This document shows, one piece after another, positions 29,342 to 38,589 of a stretch of 64,000 nt of DNA. Both the position numbers and the translations under genes were made by a program. The notes under the pieces are model-generated. The model made no database searches. It worked only from the letters and a program-made list of their open reading frames with translations, and was not told where the DNA came from. Position 1 is the first letter of the stretch. The number at the start of each line of letters is the position of its first letter. Source of the DNA: Tenebrionibacter intestinalis (lineage in GTDB: Bacteria > Pseudomonadota > Gammaproteobacteria > Enterobacterales > Enterobacteriaceae); the NCBI RefSeq assembly GCF_016632365.1, contig NZ_JAEPBH010000011.1:30116-94115 (forward strand), written 5' to 3'.

Positions 29342-30421
29342 TTAGTCAAGATACTGCATCGCCACCCTTGCGGTCAGGCGGGTAATAAGTTCGTAAGCGC
29401 TAACTTTAGTCGCCTGCGCAATGCGCTCAACGGGTAAACCGTCTCCCCACAACATCACTGTATCGCCTGCTTTTTCCTGCGCCTGCGGCCCCAGATCGAC
29501 ACAAATCATATCCATTGAGACACGCCCGACTATGGGCACTTCACGGCCATTGACCCGCACCGGCGTACCGGATGGCGCGCAGCGTGGATAACCATCGCCA
29601 TAGCCTATCGCCACTACGCCCAGCCGGGTATCGCGTTCGCTTATCCAGCTACCGCCGTAGCCTACCGGTTCCCCCGCCTTGTGCGCACGCACGGCAATCA
29701 ATGATGAAGTAAGCGACATCGCAGGCTGGAACCCCAGTTCGGTCCCCCAGGGGCTATCCTCAAGCGGCGATACGCCATAAAGGATGATGCCAGGGCGCAC
29801 CTGCTCAAGGTGTGAATCCGGCCAGAACAGAAGGCCAGCGGAGGCGGCAATGGAACGCTCGCCGGGCTTACCGGCGCAAAAGCGATTAAAAACGTCAAGC
29901 TGCTGCGGCGTCGCGTCAACAGCCAGCTCGTCGGCGCGGGCGAAATGGCTGATGATATTGACCGGCTGGCGCACATTCTTACAGCATGACAGGCGCGCAT
30001 AAAAGGCATCCGCCTCCTGAGGACGCACGCCCAGGCGGTGCATACCGGTATCCAGCTTCATCCAGACGGTAGCAGGCGCACGCAGTTTCGCCGCTTCCAG
30101 CGCGGCCAGTTGTTCCGGGCTGTGCACAACAGTCTGGAAATTTTCTTGCGCAAGCACCGGCAGGTCGTCTGCGTTAAAAACCCCTTCTAACAGCAGGATG
30201 GGCTGCGTAATACCTCCGGCGCGCAGGCGTAAAGCCTCTTCAAGACGCGCCACGCCGAAAACGTCGGCGCTGTCGAGAGTGCGGGCCGTTTCCAACAGCC
30301 CGTGGCCGTAGGCGTTGGCTTTGACGACAGCAACAATACGGCTGGTCGGAGCGAGCTGGCGCAGGCGCTGCAGGTTATGTCGCAGAGCGCGGCGATTAAT
30401 AACAACAGTGGCCGCTTGCAT
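29342..30421 (-). CDS. alr: Alanine racemase, biosynthetic
   Basis: Interconverts L- and D-alanine for peptidoglycan. Fold-type III PLP enzyme of 359 residues (E. coli Alr 359) with the PLP lysine at 34 in KANAYGHG and the C-terminal beta domain containing GYGDGYPR. The ATG at 30421 follows AAGGAA. It lies downstream of dnaB on the same strand as in E. coli; a modest hairpin-forming gap of 117 bases separates them. Confidence 0.97.
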   Translation of the reverse strand: MQAATVVINRRALRHNLQRLRQLAPTSRIVAVVKANAYGHGLLETARTLDSADVFGVARLEEALRLRAGGITQPILLLEGVFNADDLPVLAQENFQTVVHSPEQLAALEAAKLRAPATVWMKLDTGMHRLGVRPQEADAFYARLSCCKNVRQPVNIISHFARADELAVDATPQQLDVFNRFCAGKPGERSIAASAGLLFWPDSHLEQVRPGIILYGVSPLEDSPWGTELGFQPAMSLTSSLIAVRAHKAGEPVGYGGSWISERDTRLGVVAIGYGDGYPRCAPSGTPVRVNGREVPIVGRVSMDMICVDLGPQAQEKAGDTVMLWGDGLPVERIAQATKVSAYELITRLTARVAMQYLD

Positions 30422-30538
30422 GTGGGTTCCTTGTTCTGATTGGACGCATTGTAGTGTTTGCAAAACCGGCAAGCCGCCAATGGGCAAAAAGCATCGCCCT
30501 CCTGAAGGCGCCCATCATGCCAGCGAGTCTCGGCTCAC

Positions 30539-31945
30539 TTATTCATCGTCGTACTGCGGACCAGCGTAGTTATCAAACCGCGACCACTGGCCGTTAAAGG
30601 TCAGACGTACAGTGCCTATTGGCCCGTTACGCTGCTTGCCAAGTATAATTTCGGCAATACCTTTCAAATCGCTGTTCTCGTGATATACCTCATCGCGATA
30701 GATAAACATAATGAGGTCGGCGTCCTGTTCAATGGAGCCGGATTCACGCAAATCGGAGTTGACCGGGCGCTTATCGGCGCGCTGCTCCAGCGAGCGGTTT
30801 AGCTGCGACAGCGCCACCACCGGCACCTGTAGCTCTTTTGCCAGCGCCTTTAGCGAGCGTGAAATTTCAGCTATTTCAAGGGTGCGGTTATCCGACAGCG
30901 ACGGTACGCGCATAAGCTGCAGGTAGTCGACCATAATCAGACTAAGGCCGCCATGCTCACGGTAAATACGGCGGGCGCGGGAGCGTACCTCGGTTGGCGT
31001 CAGGCCGGAGGAATCGTCGATATACATATTGCGCTTTTCAAGCAATATGCCCATAGTGCCTGAGATGCGCGCCCAGTCTTCATCGTCCAACTGCCCGGTA
31101 CGAATGCGGGTCTGATCCACGCGCGACAGCGACGCCAGCATACGCATCATAATCTGCTCCGCAGGCATTTCCAGTGAGAAGATCAATACCGGCTTATCCT
31201 GAAGCATCGCGGCGTTTTCACACAGGTTCATCGCAAAGGTTGTCTTCCCCATCGACGGGCGCGCCGCCACGATAATTAAATCTGAGCGTTGAAGGCCTGC
31301 GGTTTTCTTATTCAAATCCTGGTAGCCTGTATCAACGCCGGTTACGCCGTCGTGCGGCTGCTGATACAGGGTTTCAATACGTGAAACGGTGGCTTCGAGG
31401 ACCTGATCGATGCTCTTTGGTCCTTCGTCTTTATTCGCGCGGTTTTCTGCTATCTGAAAAACGCGTGACTCAGCCAGATCCAGCAGATCTTCGCTACTGC
31501 GGCCCTGGGGATCGAAACCGGCGTCGGCTATTTCGTTCGCCACCGCTATCATTTCGCGCACCACGGCGCGTTCACGCACAATATCCGCATAGGCGCTGAT
31601 GTTTGCCGCGCTGGGCGTATTTTTTGACAGCTCGGCCAGATAAGCGAAGCCGCCGACGCTTTCCAGCTCGCCCAGGCGTTCCAGCGATTCGGAGAGCGTA
31701 ATTACATCAACAGGGCGTCCGCTCTCCTGTAGTCTGTGCATTTCGGTGAAAATCAGGCGGTGCTGCCGGGTGTAAAAATCGTCCGCCACCACGCGCTCTG
31801 CCACGTCGTCCCAGCGCTCGTTATCCAGCATTAAACCGCCCAACACCGACTGCTCCGCTTCCAGCGAATAGGGCGGCATTTTCAGCGCGGCAACCTGTTG
31901 GTCGCGTGGCTCAGAAGGTTTGTTGAAGGGTTTATTTCCTGCCAT
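30539..31945 (-). CDS. dnaB: Replicative DNA helicase
   Basis: The hexameric 5'-3' helicase of the replication fork. It has 468 residues (E. coli 471), an N-terminal primase-interacting domain (about 20-150), a linker, and a RecA-like C-terminal domain with Walker A ARPSMGKTT near 227. The start at 31945 (MAGNKPFNK) matches the family; an upstream in-frame start would overlap the divergent qorA promoter region. The C-terminal R/D-rich tail ends YDDE. Confidence 0.97.
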   Translation of the reverse strand: MAGNKPFNKPSEPRDQQVAALKMPPYSLEAEQSVLGGLMLDNERWDDVAERVVADDFYTRQHRLIFTEMHRLQESGRPVDVITLSESLERLGELESVGGFAYLAELSKNTPSAANISAYADIVRERAVVREMIAVANEIADAGFDPQGRSSEDLLDLAESRVFQIAENRANKDEGPKSIDQVLEATVSRIETLYQQPHDGVTGVDTGYQDLNKKTAGLQRSDLIIVAARPSMGKTTFAMNLCENAAMLQDKPVLIFSLEMPAEQIMMRMLASLSRVDQTRIRTGQLDDEDWARISGTMGILLEKRNMYIDDSSGLTPTEVRSRARRIYREHGGLSLIMVDYLQLMRVPSLSDNRTLEIAEISRSLKALAKELQVPVVALSQLNRSLEQRADKRPVNSDLRESGSIEQDADLIMFIYRDEVYHENSDLKGIAEIILGKQRNGPIGTVRLTFNGQWSRFDNYAGPQYDDE

Positions 31946-32022
31946 AGTGAATGGAGTGCCAAATTCATTTAGAGAGACGGGGAAGTATACCTTCTCACGG
32001 CTCAACGACAAAAGGAGTTCAC

Positions 32023-33006
32023 ATGGCGACGCGCATCGAATTCAGCCAACACGGCGGGCCGGATGTCCTCAAAGCGGTGGAATTCACTCCAACCGATCCC
32101 GCAGCAGATGAAGTGCAGATTGAAAACAAAGCTATTGGTATTAATTATATTGATACCTACGTACGTAGCGGGCTATATCCGTCGCCCGTCATGCCATGCG
32201 GCATCGGTACCGAAGCTGCGGGCATCGTCATTAAGGCCGGCAGCCTCGTCACGCATCTCAAGCCCGGCGACCGTGTGGTTTACGCACAGGCAAGCCCGGG
32301 CGCTTACAGCACGGTGCATAACGTAATGGCCGATAAAGTGGCGCGCCTGCCGAACGCTATCTCATTTGAACAGGCTGCGGCCTCCTTCCTGAAAGGGTTG
32401 ACCGTATTTTACCTGCTGCGTAAAACCTACGAAATTAAGCCCGGTGAGATATTTCTTTTCCACGCGGCGGCAGGCGGCGTGGGGCTTATTGCCTGCCAGT
32501 GGGCAAAAGCGCTGGGGGCGCAGCTTATCGGCACCGTCGGCTCGCCAGAAAAAGCAGAGAAAGCAAAGCGTGCCGGGGCATGGCAGACCATTAACTATCG
32601 CCAGGAGAATATCGCCGAACGCGTAAGCGAGCTGACCGGGGGCGAAAAAGTGGCGGTGGTTTACGACTCCGTTGGTAAAGCTACCTGGGAAGCATCGCTC
32701 GACAGCCTGCAACGGCGAGGGCTGATGGTGAGTTTCGGCAATGCCTCAGGCCCGGTCACTGGCGTTAATCTCGGAATACTGAACCAGAAAGGCTCGCTGT
32801 ACGTCACGCGCCCTTCTCTTTTTGGCTACGTGACAAATAAAGAAGAGCTGGAGGAAGCCAGTAACGAGCTCTTTTCCCTTATTGCCAGCGGCGTGATTAA
32901 AGTTGACGTACCGCAGAGCCAAAAATTTCCGCTGCATGAGGCCGCCCGCGCCCATGAAACGCTGGAAAGCCGGGCAACCAGCGGTTCAAGCCTGCTTATT
33001 CCCTGA
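32023..33006 (+). CDS. qorA: NADPH:quinone oxidoreductase (zeta-crystallin type)
   Basis: A medium-chain dehydrogenase/reductase of 327 residues (E. coli QorA 327) that reduces quinones with NADPH in the cytosol. The N-terminal GroES-like domain is followed by the Rossmann motif AAAGGVGLIACQ (about 147-158). The ATG at 32023 has AAAGGAG upstream. Divergent from dnaB with a 77-base gap, as in E. coli. Confidence 0.95.
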   Translation: MATRIEFSQHGGPDVLKAVEFTPTDPAADEVQIENKAIGINYIDTYVRSGLYPSPVMPCGIGTEAAGIVIKAGSLVTHLKPGDRVVYAQASPGAYSTVHNVMADKVARLPNAISFEQAAASFLKGLTVFYLLRKTYEIKPGEIFLFHAAAGGVGLIACQWAKALGAQLIGTVGSPEKAEKAKRAGAWQTINYRQENIAERVSELTGGEKVAVVYDSVGKATWEASLDSLQRRGLMVSFGNASGPVTGVNLGILNQKGSLYVTRPSLFGYVTNKEELEEASNELFSLIASGVIKVDVPQSQKFPLHEAARAHETLESRATSGSSLLIP

Positions 33007-33046
33007 AAACCTAAAGGCGTTCATCGCCCGTTTGCAGAAAAAATTC

Positions 33047-33073
33047 GGGCTTCCCGAGGGAAGCCCATTTTTA
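33047..33073 (+). terminator. Intrinsic terminator of qorA
   Basis: An 8-bp stem (GGGCTTCC 33047-33054 with GGAAGCCC 33059-33066) is followed by ATTTTTA. It is 41 bases past the qorA stop. Confidence 0.88.
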
Positions 33074-33210
33074 GTTCGCAACTGTATGTAGGGTACAGTA
33101 CGACGCATTCTGTAAATAGCTGCGTCATAGTGACAGATCCACCCAACAATTAACATGTCGCTGCCTGAGAAATACGCCAGTCTGTGATCTATCGCGCAGA
33201 TGTCTGCAAC

Positions 33211-33495
33211 TCAGTAACGGCCGCGGCTGTAGCGACGATAATCCCGACGGCGATAGCGCTCACGCTCCACCCCATAACGGGTACAGGCATTGTTTTTCTT
33301 TTTGACAGCGCGAATAATCCACACCGCAGCAACGGCCAGTAGCAGCCACGGCAGAAGCTTAATCATGAGAGCAAGTACGCCGCCGGCAAACATCAACAGC
33401 GTGGCGACAAACAGCGCAGCAAGCACACCGAGCACCGAAACGCCGGTCAGTAGCAAGATAAAAAAGAACCCCAGCACAAAAATCAGTTCCAGCAT
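33211..33495 (-). CDS. pspG: Phage shock protein G
   Basis: A 94-residue inner-membrane member of the phage shock regulon. It starts MLELIFVLGFFFILLLTG and has two to three hydrophobic segments (about 3-22, 26-47 and 49-68), like E. coli PspG (80 aa). The C terminus is longer and ends in a strongly basic Arg/Tyr-rich tail of about 22 residues (RYRRRDYRRYSRGRY). The ATG at 33495 follows AAGGAG. Transcription is from a sigma54 promoter, with probable PspF sites upstream. Overproduction in E. coli induces psp responses. Confidence 0.92.
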   Translation of the reverse strand: MLELIFVLGFFFILLLTGVSVLGVLAALFVATLLMFAGGVLALMIKLLPWLLLAVAAVWIIRAVKKKNNACTRYGVERERYRRRDYRRYSRGRY

Positions 33496-33526
33496 GGTTT
33501 TGCTCCTTATTGAACATACACAACCC

Positions 33527-33543
33527 ATGCAAATATTGTGCCA
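33527..33543 (-). promoter_or_regulatory. Sigma54 promoter of pspG
   Basis: On the minus strand TGGCAC-N5-TTGCAT matches the sigma54 consensus TGGCAC-N5-TTGCW perfectly (-24 GG at 33541-33542, -12 GC at 33529-33530). It is about 32 bases before the pspG ATG. Confidence 0.92.
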
Positions 33544-33596
33544 AGCATAATTTATCGATATATCAGCGTAAACCCCCGACGCCTGCGCCAGAGAAA

Positions 33597-33633
33597 TAGT
33601 GAATTTGACCAGAAAATAGTGAAACTAACGGCG
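33597..33633 (-). promoter_or_regulatory. Probable PspF enhancer sites for pspG
   Basis: Two copies of TAGTGAA begin exactly 20 bases apart (33597 and 33617), about 55-90 bases from the sigma54 promoter. They resemble the TAGTGTAATT start of the known PspF binding consensus. The second overlaps the 3' end of dusA. Assignment rests on motif and position. Confidence 0.55.
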
Positions 33634-34623
33634 TTGCGCGACCAATTGCAACGCCCGTTCAACCACAGCAATATCCGCTGCGGCTTTATGCGCATTCTCA
33701 CTCAGGTAGCGACGCCACTGGCGTGCCCCCGCAATGCCCTGAAACAAACCCAGCATGTGACGCGTAATATGGCCGAGATAAGTCCCTTTGCTGAGTTCAT
33801 TTTCTATGTAGGGGTACATTGATCGCACCACGGCGACAGGATCGGGGTCGGTAACGCCATCGCCAAATATCGTCCGGTCCACGCCCGCCAACATTCCCGG
33901 GTTTTGATAAACTTCACGACCTACCATCACGCCATCGAGATATTGAAGATGCGCCTGCGCCTCATTCAGTGATTTAATGCCGCCGTTAAGCGATAGCGCG
34001 AGGTGCGGAAAATCACGTTTAAGCTGATAAACGCGGGGATAGTCAAGCGGCGGAATTTCCCTGTTCTCTTTCGGGCTAAGGCCTGACAGCCAGGCCTTAC
34101 GCGCATGAATGATAAACATTTCGCAGCCCCCGTCATTCGCCACCAGGCCTACAAAATCGCACAGGAATTCATAGCTATCCTGATTATCAATACCGATTCG
34201 GGTTTTGACGGTAACCGGAATGGAAACCGCATCGCGCATCGCTTTAACGCAGTCTGCAACTAACTTCGCCTCCCCCATCAGGCAGGCGCCGAAGCGGCCA
34301 TTCTGTACGCGATCGGAAGGGCAGCCAACGTTAAGGTTGATCTCATCATAGCCGCGCGCCTCGGCCAATCTGGCGCAACGCGCCAGCGCCGCCGGATCGC
34401 TGCCGCCAAGCTGCAGCGCCACTGGATGCTCCTCTTCGCTGTACGCCAGGTAATCCCCTTTACCGTGAATAATTGCCCCGGTTGTCACCATTTCGGTATA
34501 CAGTAGCGCATGGCGCGACAGCTTACGCAAAAAATAGCGGCAATGGCGATCGGTCCAGTCGAGCATGGGGGCTACGGAAAAACGATAAGCGGGGTAAGCG
34601 TTAGCGGAGGTTTCTGACAGCAT
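33625..34623 (-). CDS. dusA: tRNA-dihydrouridine synthase A
   Basis: An FMN-dependent enzyme that reduces uridines 20/20a in the tRNA D-loop. Its 332 residues are close to E. coli DusA. It is a TIM barrel with [15 protein letters not shown] near the N terminus, catalytic Cys101 in NVGCPSDRV, and FMN-phosphate contacts in NGGIKS. The N-terminal ~12 residues differ from E. coli and the ribosome site is weak, so the exact start is uncertain. Divergent from zur. Confidence 0.95.
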   Translation of the reverse strand: MLSETSANAYPAYRFSVAPMLDWTDRHCRYFLRKLSRHALLYTEMVTTGAIIHGKGDYLAYSEEEHPVALQLGGSDPAALARCARLAEARGYDEINLNVGCPSDRVQNGRFGACLMGEAKLVADCVKAMRDAVSIPVTVKTRIGIDNQDSYEFLCDFVGLVANDGGCEMFIIHARKAWLSGLSPKENREIPPLDYPRVYQLKRDFPHLALSLNGGIKSLNEAQAHLQYLDGVMVGREVYQNPGMLAGVDRTIFGDGVTDPDPVAVVRSMYPYIENELSKGTYLGHITRHMLGLFQGIAGARQWRRYLSENAHKAAADIAVVERALQLVAQRR

Positions 34624-34864
34624 AATGGCGTTATTACGGTTGGATGATAAAGAGGCGCTACTATAGCACAGCGCCCCTCAGCCGTCAGAGCGTCATACTC
34701 AGTTACGCGCCCCTGGTTTCATCTTCCCCAACAATACCGCTAAGATCGATATGTACACGGTTAAACGGTGAAAATCCCAGAGCGCCGGTAAAGTCGTTAA
34801 CATCATTGCAATCGGCGTTTGACCCCGCTCGTGTTAAAATAGGCGTTTACTCTCGGAGATGCTG

Positions 34865-35380
34865 ATGAACATGACGAGTACAGATAGCGTGTTAACGCGG
34901 GCTGAAAAATTGTGCGCGCAACGCAACGTGCGTCTCACGCCGCAGCGTCTTGAAGTGCTGCGCCTGATGTCGCTTCAGGACGGCGCCATCAGCGCCTATG
35001 ATTTACTGGATCTGCTGAAAGCCAGCGAACCACAAGCCAAGCCGCCAACCGTTTATCGCGCGCTGGATTTCCTGCTCGAGCAGGGGTTCGTTCACAAAGT
35101 GGAATCCACTAACAGCTATGTTTTATGTCACCATTTTGATGAAGCGACACATACTTCCGCAATGTTTATCTGCGACCGCTGTGGATCGGTAAAAGAGGAA
35201 ACAACTGAAGGCATGGAAGAGATGATGCATGTCCTGGCGGCAAAAAACGGGTTTGCACTTCATCATAACGTTGTTGAAGCGCATGGCCTGTGCAGCGCGT
35301 GTGCGGAAATAGAAGCCTGCAACAGCCGGGAGGCCTGTAGCCACGACCATAGTTTTGCAGTCAAAAAGCGCGGACGTTAA
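34865..35380 (+). CDS. zur: Zinc uptake regulator Zur (Fur family)
   Basis: A zinc-sensing repressor of the znu uptake genes. The ATG at 34865 gives 171 residues, the E. coli length, with CGGAG six bases upstream; an ATG two codons earlier has no spacing from that site. The winged helix with NVRLTPQRLEVL begins near residue 24. The zinc-binding Cys pairs CDRC and CSAC, followed by EAC and a His-rich HDHS tail, are present. Confidence 0.96.
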   Translation: MNMTSTDSVLTRAEKLCAQRNVRLTPQRLEVLRLMSLQDGAISAYDLLDLLKASEPQAKPPTVYRALDFLLEQGFVHKVESTNSYVLCHHFDEATHTSAMFICDRCGSVKEETTEGMEEMMHVLAAKNGFALHHNVVEAHGLCSACAEIEACNSREACSHDHSFAVKKRGR

Positions 35381-35448
35381 GCGGATTCGGTACATCCCTG
35401 TACCCGGTGTCTGGCCTAAAGGCCTACACATTTGAGGTGTGGCGAGGG

Positions 35449-35658
35449 TTACCAGCGATAGTCATTTCGGGTTTCCCAGTCAGCGACTTCCTTTTCCGCC
35501 TGATCTTTCTGATACCCATATCGCTCCTGGATTTTGCCGACCAACTGGTCACGCTTACCTTCAATGACAGACATATCATCATCGGTTAGCTTGCCCCATT
35601 TTTCTTTAACCGATCCTTTAAACTGCTTCCAGTTACCGCCCATTTCGTCTTTGTTCAT
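35449..35658 (-). CDS. yjbJ: CsbD-family stress protein YjbJ
   Basis: A 69-residue, hydrophilic, Lys/Glu-rich CsbD-like protein nearly identical to E. coli YjbJ (MNKDEMGGNWKQFKGSVKEK; ends WETRNDYRW). In E. coli it is abundant and sigmaS-dependent. Function unknown. AAGGAG precedes the start. Converges with zur across a 68-base gap. Confidence 0.95.
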   Translation of the reverse strand: MNKDEMGGNWKQFKGSVKEKWGKLTDDDMSVIEGKRDQLVGKIQERYGYQKDQAEKEVADWETRNDYRW

Positions 35659-35863
35659 AACAAGGCTCCTTAATCAGTTCGGCGTTGCTGTCAGTTGCCT
35701 CCCATGAGGCATTCACTAACGTTGCTGCTGGAATTAATTTTAGACAAGGATCTCAAAAAGCGAACCTTTTCAGAATATTTAACTATTCAGGCGGTATAAA
35801 TCCGCCATTTTCGCTACGCTATTCAGCAAGCGCTGTGAATAAGAAAGCAAGGCTTAACCAGGG

Positions 35864-37189
35864 CTATTGCGCGGGTATCCAGGTACCGTTGCGCCAGTGC
35901 CGTCGCCAGAGCCAACCGAGAGACAGGCCGCGCAGCGCCAGAAATACCGCCAGCGCCAGCCACAGACCGTGGTTGCCAAGCCACGGCAGCGTGTACAGCG
36001 TTACCCCAAAACCCAGCGCCGCAATGGCCATACTGTTGCGCATTTCCGCGCCACGCGTAGCGCCAATAAACATGCCGTCCAGCAGATAACACCACACCCC
36101 GACCACGGGTAAAACCGTCTGCCAGGGCAGATAGCGATACGCCAGCGCGCGCAATTCAGGCAAAGAAGTCAATAGAGCGACAATGTGCTGCCCGGCAACG
36201 GCATACACCGCAGCAAAACAAACCGCGACAATCCCCGCCTGACGGCAGGCAGCGCGCCATACTTCCAGCAGTTTATCGCCGTTGCGCGCGCCAAAAGCCT
36301 GCCCTGAATGCGCCTCAACGGCGTAAGCGAAGCCATCCAGCGCATAGGCAGTAAAAGTAAGCAACGTCATTAACACGGCATTAACGGCAACGATTTCGCT
36401 GCCAAGGCGTGCGCCGAAAACAGTGACGGAGGCAAAACAGATTTGCAGCAGCAAAGAACGCAGCATAATGTCGCGGTTAAGCGCCAACAAACGACGAAGG
36501 TTACCGCGTATCGCCTGCCTGAGCAGCCCCGCGCCGATCCCACGTAGCCGCAGCACTCGCCGCGCCATAACCAGGCCCATTGCCAGGGTACCGTATTCAG
36601 CCACAACGGTCGCTAACGCTGCGCCCTGCACGTTCATATGCAGCCCCATCACCAGCCAGAGATCGAGCACAATATTAAGCAGGTTGCCAACCACCAGCAG
36701 GATAACCGGCGCCCGGGCATACTGAACGCCAAGCAACCAGCCCAGTAAAACAAGGTTCGCCAGCGAAGCCGGCGCGCTTAGCCAGCGAATATCAAGGAAG
36801 CGCCGCGCCTGGTAGAGCACCTGCTCACTACCGCCGACGATATGTAAAGCCAGCTCGATAAGCGGCGCACGCAGCAGGACAATCAGCAACCCGGCGCCCA
36901 ATGCCAGCATTAACGGCTGAACCAGCGCCCGGGCGAGCGCTAACGGATCGTTTGCGCCATATGCCTGCGCCGTCAGGCCAGTTGTGCTCATACGCAAAAA
37001 CAGCAAAAGCATAAACAAGAAGCTGGTAACGGTGGCGCCAACCGCCACGCCGCCGAGGTAAACCGGCGAATCCAGGTGGCCAATTACGGCGGTATCCACA
37101 AGGCCAAGCAGCGGAACGGTGATATTGGAAAAAATCATGGGCAGCGCCAGCCGCCACAGCGCGCCATCCGTTTTCGTTAGTAGGGACAT
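35864..37189 (-). CDS. dinF: MATE-family transporter DinF
   Basis: A multidrug/toxic compound extrusion protein of 441 residues with 12 membrane segments. It begins MSLLTKTDGALWRLALPMI and has the conserved N-terminal stretch PLLGLVDTAVIGHL. E. coli DinF is co-transcribed with lexA and SOS induced, and is linked to oxidative and bile-salt tolerance. Here it follows lexA by 95 bases on the same strand without a terminator, so the same operon is likely. Confidence 0.95.
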   Translation of the reverse strand: MSLLTKTDGALWRLALPMIFSNITVPLLGLVDTAVIGHLDSPVYLGGVAVGATVTSFLFMLLLFLRMSTTGLTAQAYGANDPLALARALVQPLMLALGAGLLIVLLRAPLIELALHIVGGSEQVLYQARRFLDIRWLSAPASLANLVLLGWLLGVQYARAPVILLVVGNLLNIVLDLWLVMGLHMNVQGAALATVVAEYGTLAMGLVMARRVLRLRGIGAGLLRQAIRGNLRRLLALNRDIMLRSLLLQICFASVTVFGARLGSEIVAVNAVLMTLLTFTAYALDGFAYAVEAHSGQAFGARNGDKLLEVWRAACRQAGIVAVCFAAVYAVAGQHIVALLTSLPELRALAYRYLPWQTVLPVVGVWCYLLDGMFIGATRGAEMRNSMAIAALGFGVTLYTLPWLGNHGLWLALAVFLALRGLSLGWLWRRHWRNGTWIPAQ

Positions 37190-37284
37190 TGGCCTAATCC
37201 ATGCCAGGTTAAAACCATAATCGCATCATAAAAGTAACGGCGCGCCAATACGCGCCGTGAAAAACTTAAGAAACTATTTGCTGC

Positions 37285-37893
37285 CTACAGCCATTCGCCG
37301 TTGCGTATTACGCCCACGGCAAGCCCTTCTATGGTAAAGTTTTGATCGCGCAAATTGACTTCAATAGGATCGAACTCACTGTTTTCCGGCAGCAGAAAAA
37401 CGGTATTGCCTTGCTTTTTAAGACGCTTAACGGTTACTTCATCTTCTATACGCGCCACGATAACCTGGCCATTACGCGCTTCCTGCGTTTTGTGCACCGC
37501 TAACAGATCGCCATCAAGTATTCCGATATCGCGCATCGACATACCGCTGACGCGCAGCAGAAAATCCGCGCTCGGCTTGAATAAGGATGGATCAACCTGA
37601 TAATGGCCTTCGATATGCTGCTGCGCCAACAGCGGCTCGCCTGCGGCCACGCGCCCGACAAGCGGTAGCCCCGCTTCCTCATCCTGCAATAAGCGAATAC
37701 CGCGCGATGCCCCGGAGACAATCGCAATCGCGCCTTTACGCGCCAGCGCCTTGAGGTGCTCTTCGGCGGCGTTCGGCGAACGAAAGCCCAGACGCTGCGC
37801 AATTTCCGCGCGCGTTGGAGGCATGCCCGTCTGGCTAATATGATCCCGGATGAGGTCAAACACCTCCTGCTGCCTGGCTGTTAACGCTTTCAT
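37285..37893 (-). CDS. lexA: SOS-response repressor LexA
   Basis: A 202-residue repressor (E. coli 202) with a winged helix-turn-helix (about 1-69) and a C-terminal self-cleavage domain. The cleavage site Ala84-Gly85 (RVAAGEP) and the catalytic dyad Ser119 and Lys156 are at the E. coli positions. It forms an operon with dinF. One perfect and one degenerate LexA box lie upstream. Confidence 0.98.
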   Translation of the reverse strand: MKALTARQQEVFDLIRDHISQTGMPPTRAEIAQRLGFRSPNAAEEHLKALARKGAIAIVSGASRGIRLLQDEEAGLPLVGRVAAGEPLLAQQHIEGHYQVDPSLFKPSADFLLRVSGMSMRDIGILDGDLLAVHKTQEARNGQVIVARIEDEVTVKRLKKQGNTVFLLPENSEFDPIEVNLRDQNFTIEGLAVGVIRNGEWL

Positions 37894-37899
37894 TACGCC

Positions 37900-37919
37900 C
37901 CCTGGGTGTATAAAAAATC
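37900..37919 (-). promoter_or_regulatory. Degenerate second LexA box at lexA
   Basis: This stretch aligns with the gene-proximal LexA box of E. coli (AACTGTATATACACCCAG). The ACACCCAGG half is kept, but CTGT has become TTTT/ATTT, so the dyad is broken. It is seven bases from the lexA start codon. Confidence 0.6.
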
Positions 37920-37920
37920 A

Positions 37921-37940
37921 TGCTGTGAGTATATACAGCA
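37921..37940 (-). promoter_or_regulatory. LexA box of lexA
   Basis: On the minus strand TGCTGTATATACTCACAGCA contains CTGT-N8-ACAG exactly and equals the distal E. coli lexA box. It should mediate autorepression. Confidence 0.93.
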
Positions 37941-38087
37941 TAAAATGATTAGTGAATCAAAAAAAGACAATACACTGCTTACTTAGCGGCCCGGTACGCA
38001 AAAGCAAGTGAGAATGGGGACAATGAAAAGCCGGCAGCGGGAGGAAAATCCCCCCTTCCAACAGACCCGCACGGCCTGGCGTTCATA

Positions 38088-38456
38088 TTAGCCGTAATGC
38101 TGCCAGAGCAGCGCGACCCAGACGAAAACGGCCAGCATAATCGCCAGCAATACGGCGGCGGACCCCATATCCTTGGCGCGTCCGGAGAGCGCATGAAAGT
38201 CGCTGCCGATGCGATCGATCGCCGCTTCAATGGCGCTGTTAAGCATTTCCACCACCATGACCAGCACCACGGAACCAATCAATAACACACGCGTAACGCC
38301 ATCTACGTTCAGCCAGCAAGCGATGGCTATAGCGATAACAGCGGCGATCCCCTCCTGGCGAAAGGCGGCTTCGTTACGCCAGGCGGCTTTAAAACCCTTC
38401 CAGGAGTAGCCTGCGGCTTTGATGATTCGGGTGAACCCAGTGTTATTATTGGCCAT
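38088..38456 (-). CDS. dgkA: Diacylglycerol kinase
   Basis: A 122-residue inner-membrane enzyme (E. coli 122) that phosphorylates diacylglycerol released during osmoregulated glucan synthesis. It has an amphipathic N terminus and three membrane segments. The conserved catalytic stretch EMLNSAIEAAIDRIG is near residue 69-83. Divergent from plsB, another phospholipid gene, with a 133-base gap. Confidence 0.96.
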   Translation of the reverse strand: MANNNTGFTRIIKAAGYSWKGFKAAWRNEAAFRQEGIAAVIAIAIACWLNVDGVTRVLLIGSVVLVMVVEMLNSAIEAAIDRIGSDFHALSGRAKDMGSAAVLLAIMLAVFVWVALLWQHYG

Positions 38457-38589
38457 GAAAGGAAACCTTTTTAAAAAATAAGCGTCAATGCCAGAGCGCT
38501 TCGATTATAGTGGCGCCGCAGAAATTCCGCGCTGCATCTGATATTCTTGCAGCGTATTTGGATGATTAACCAGAGGCTTTACATCATTT

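Noticed and set aside
33081..33100. LexA-like dyad CTGTATGTAGGGTACAG after qorA
   Set aside because: The spacer between CTGT and ACAG is nine bases, not eight, and it lies between convergent genes.
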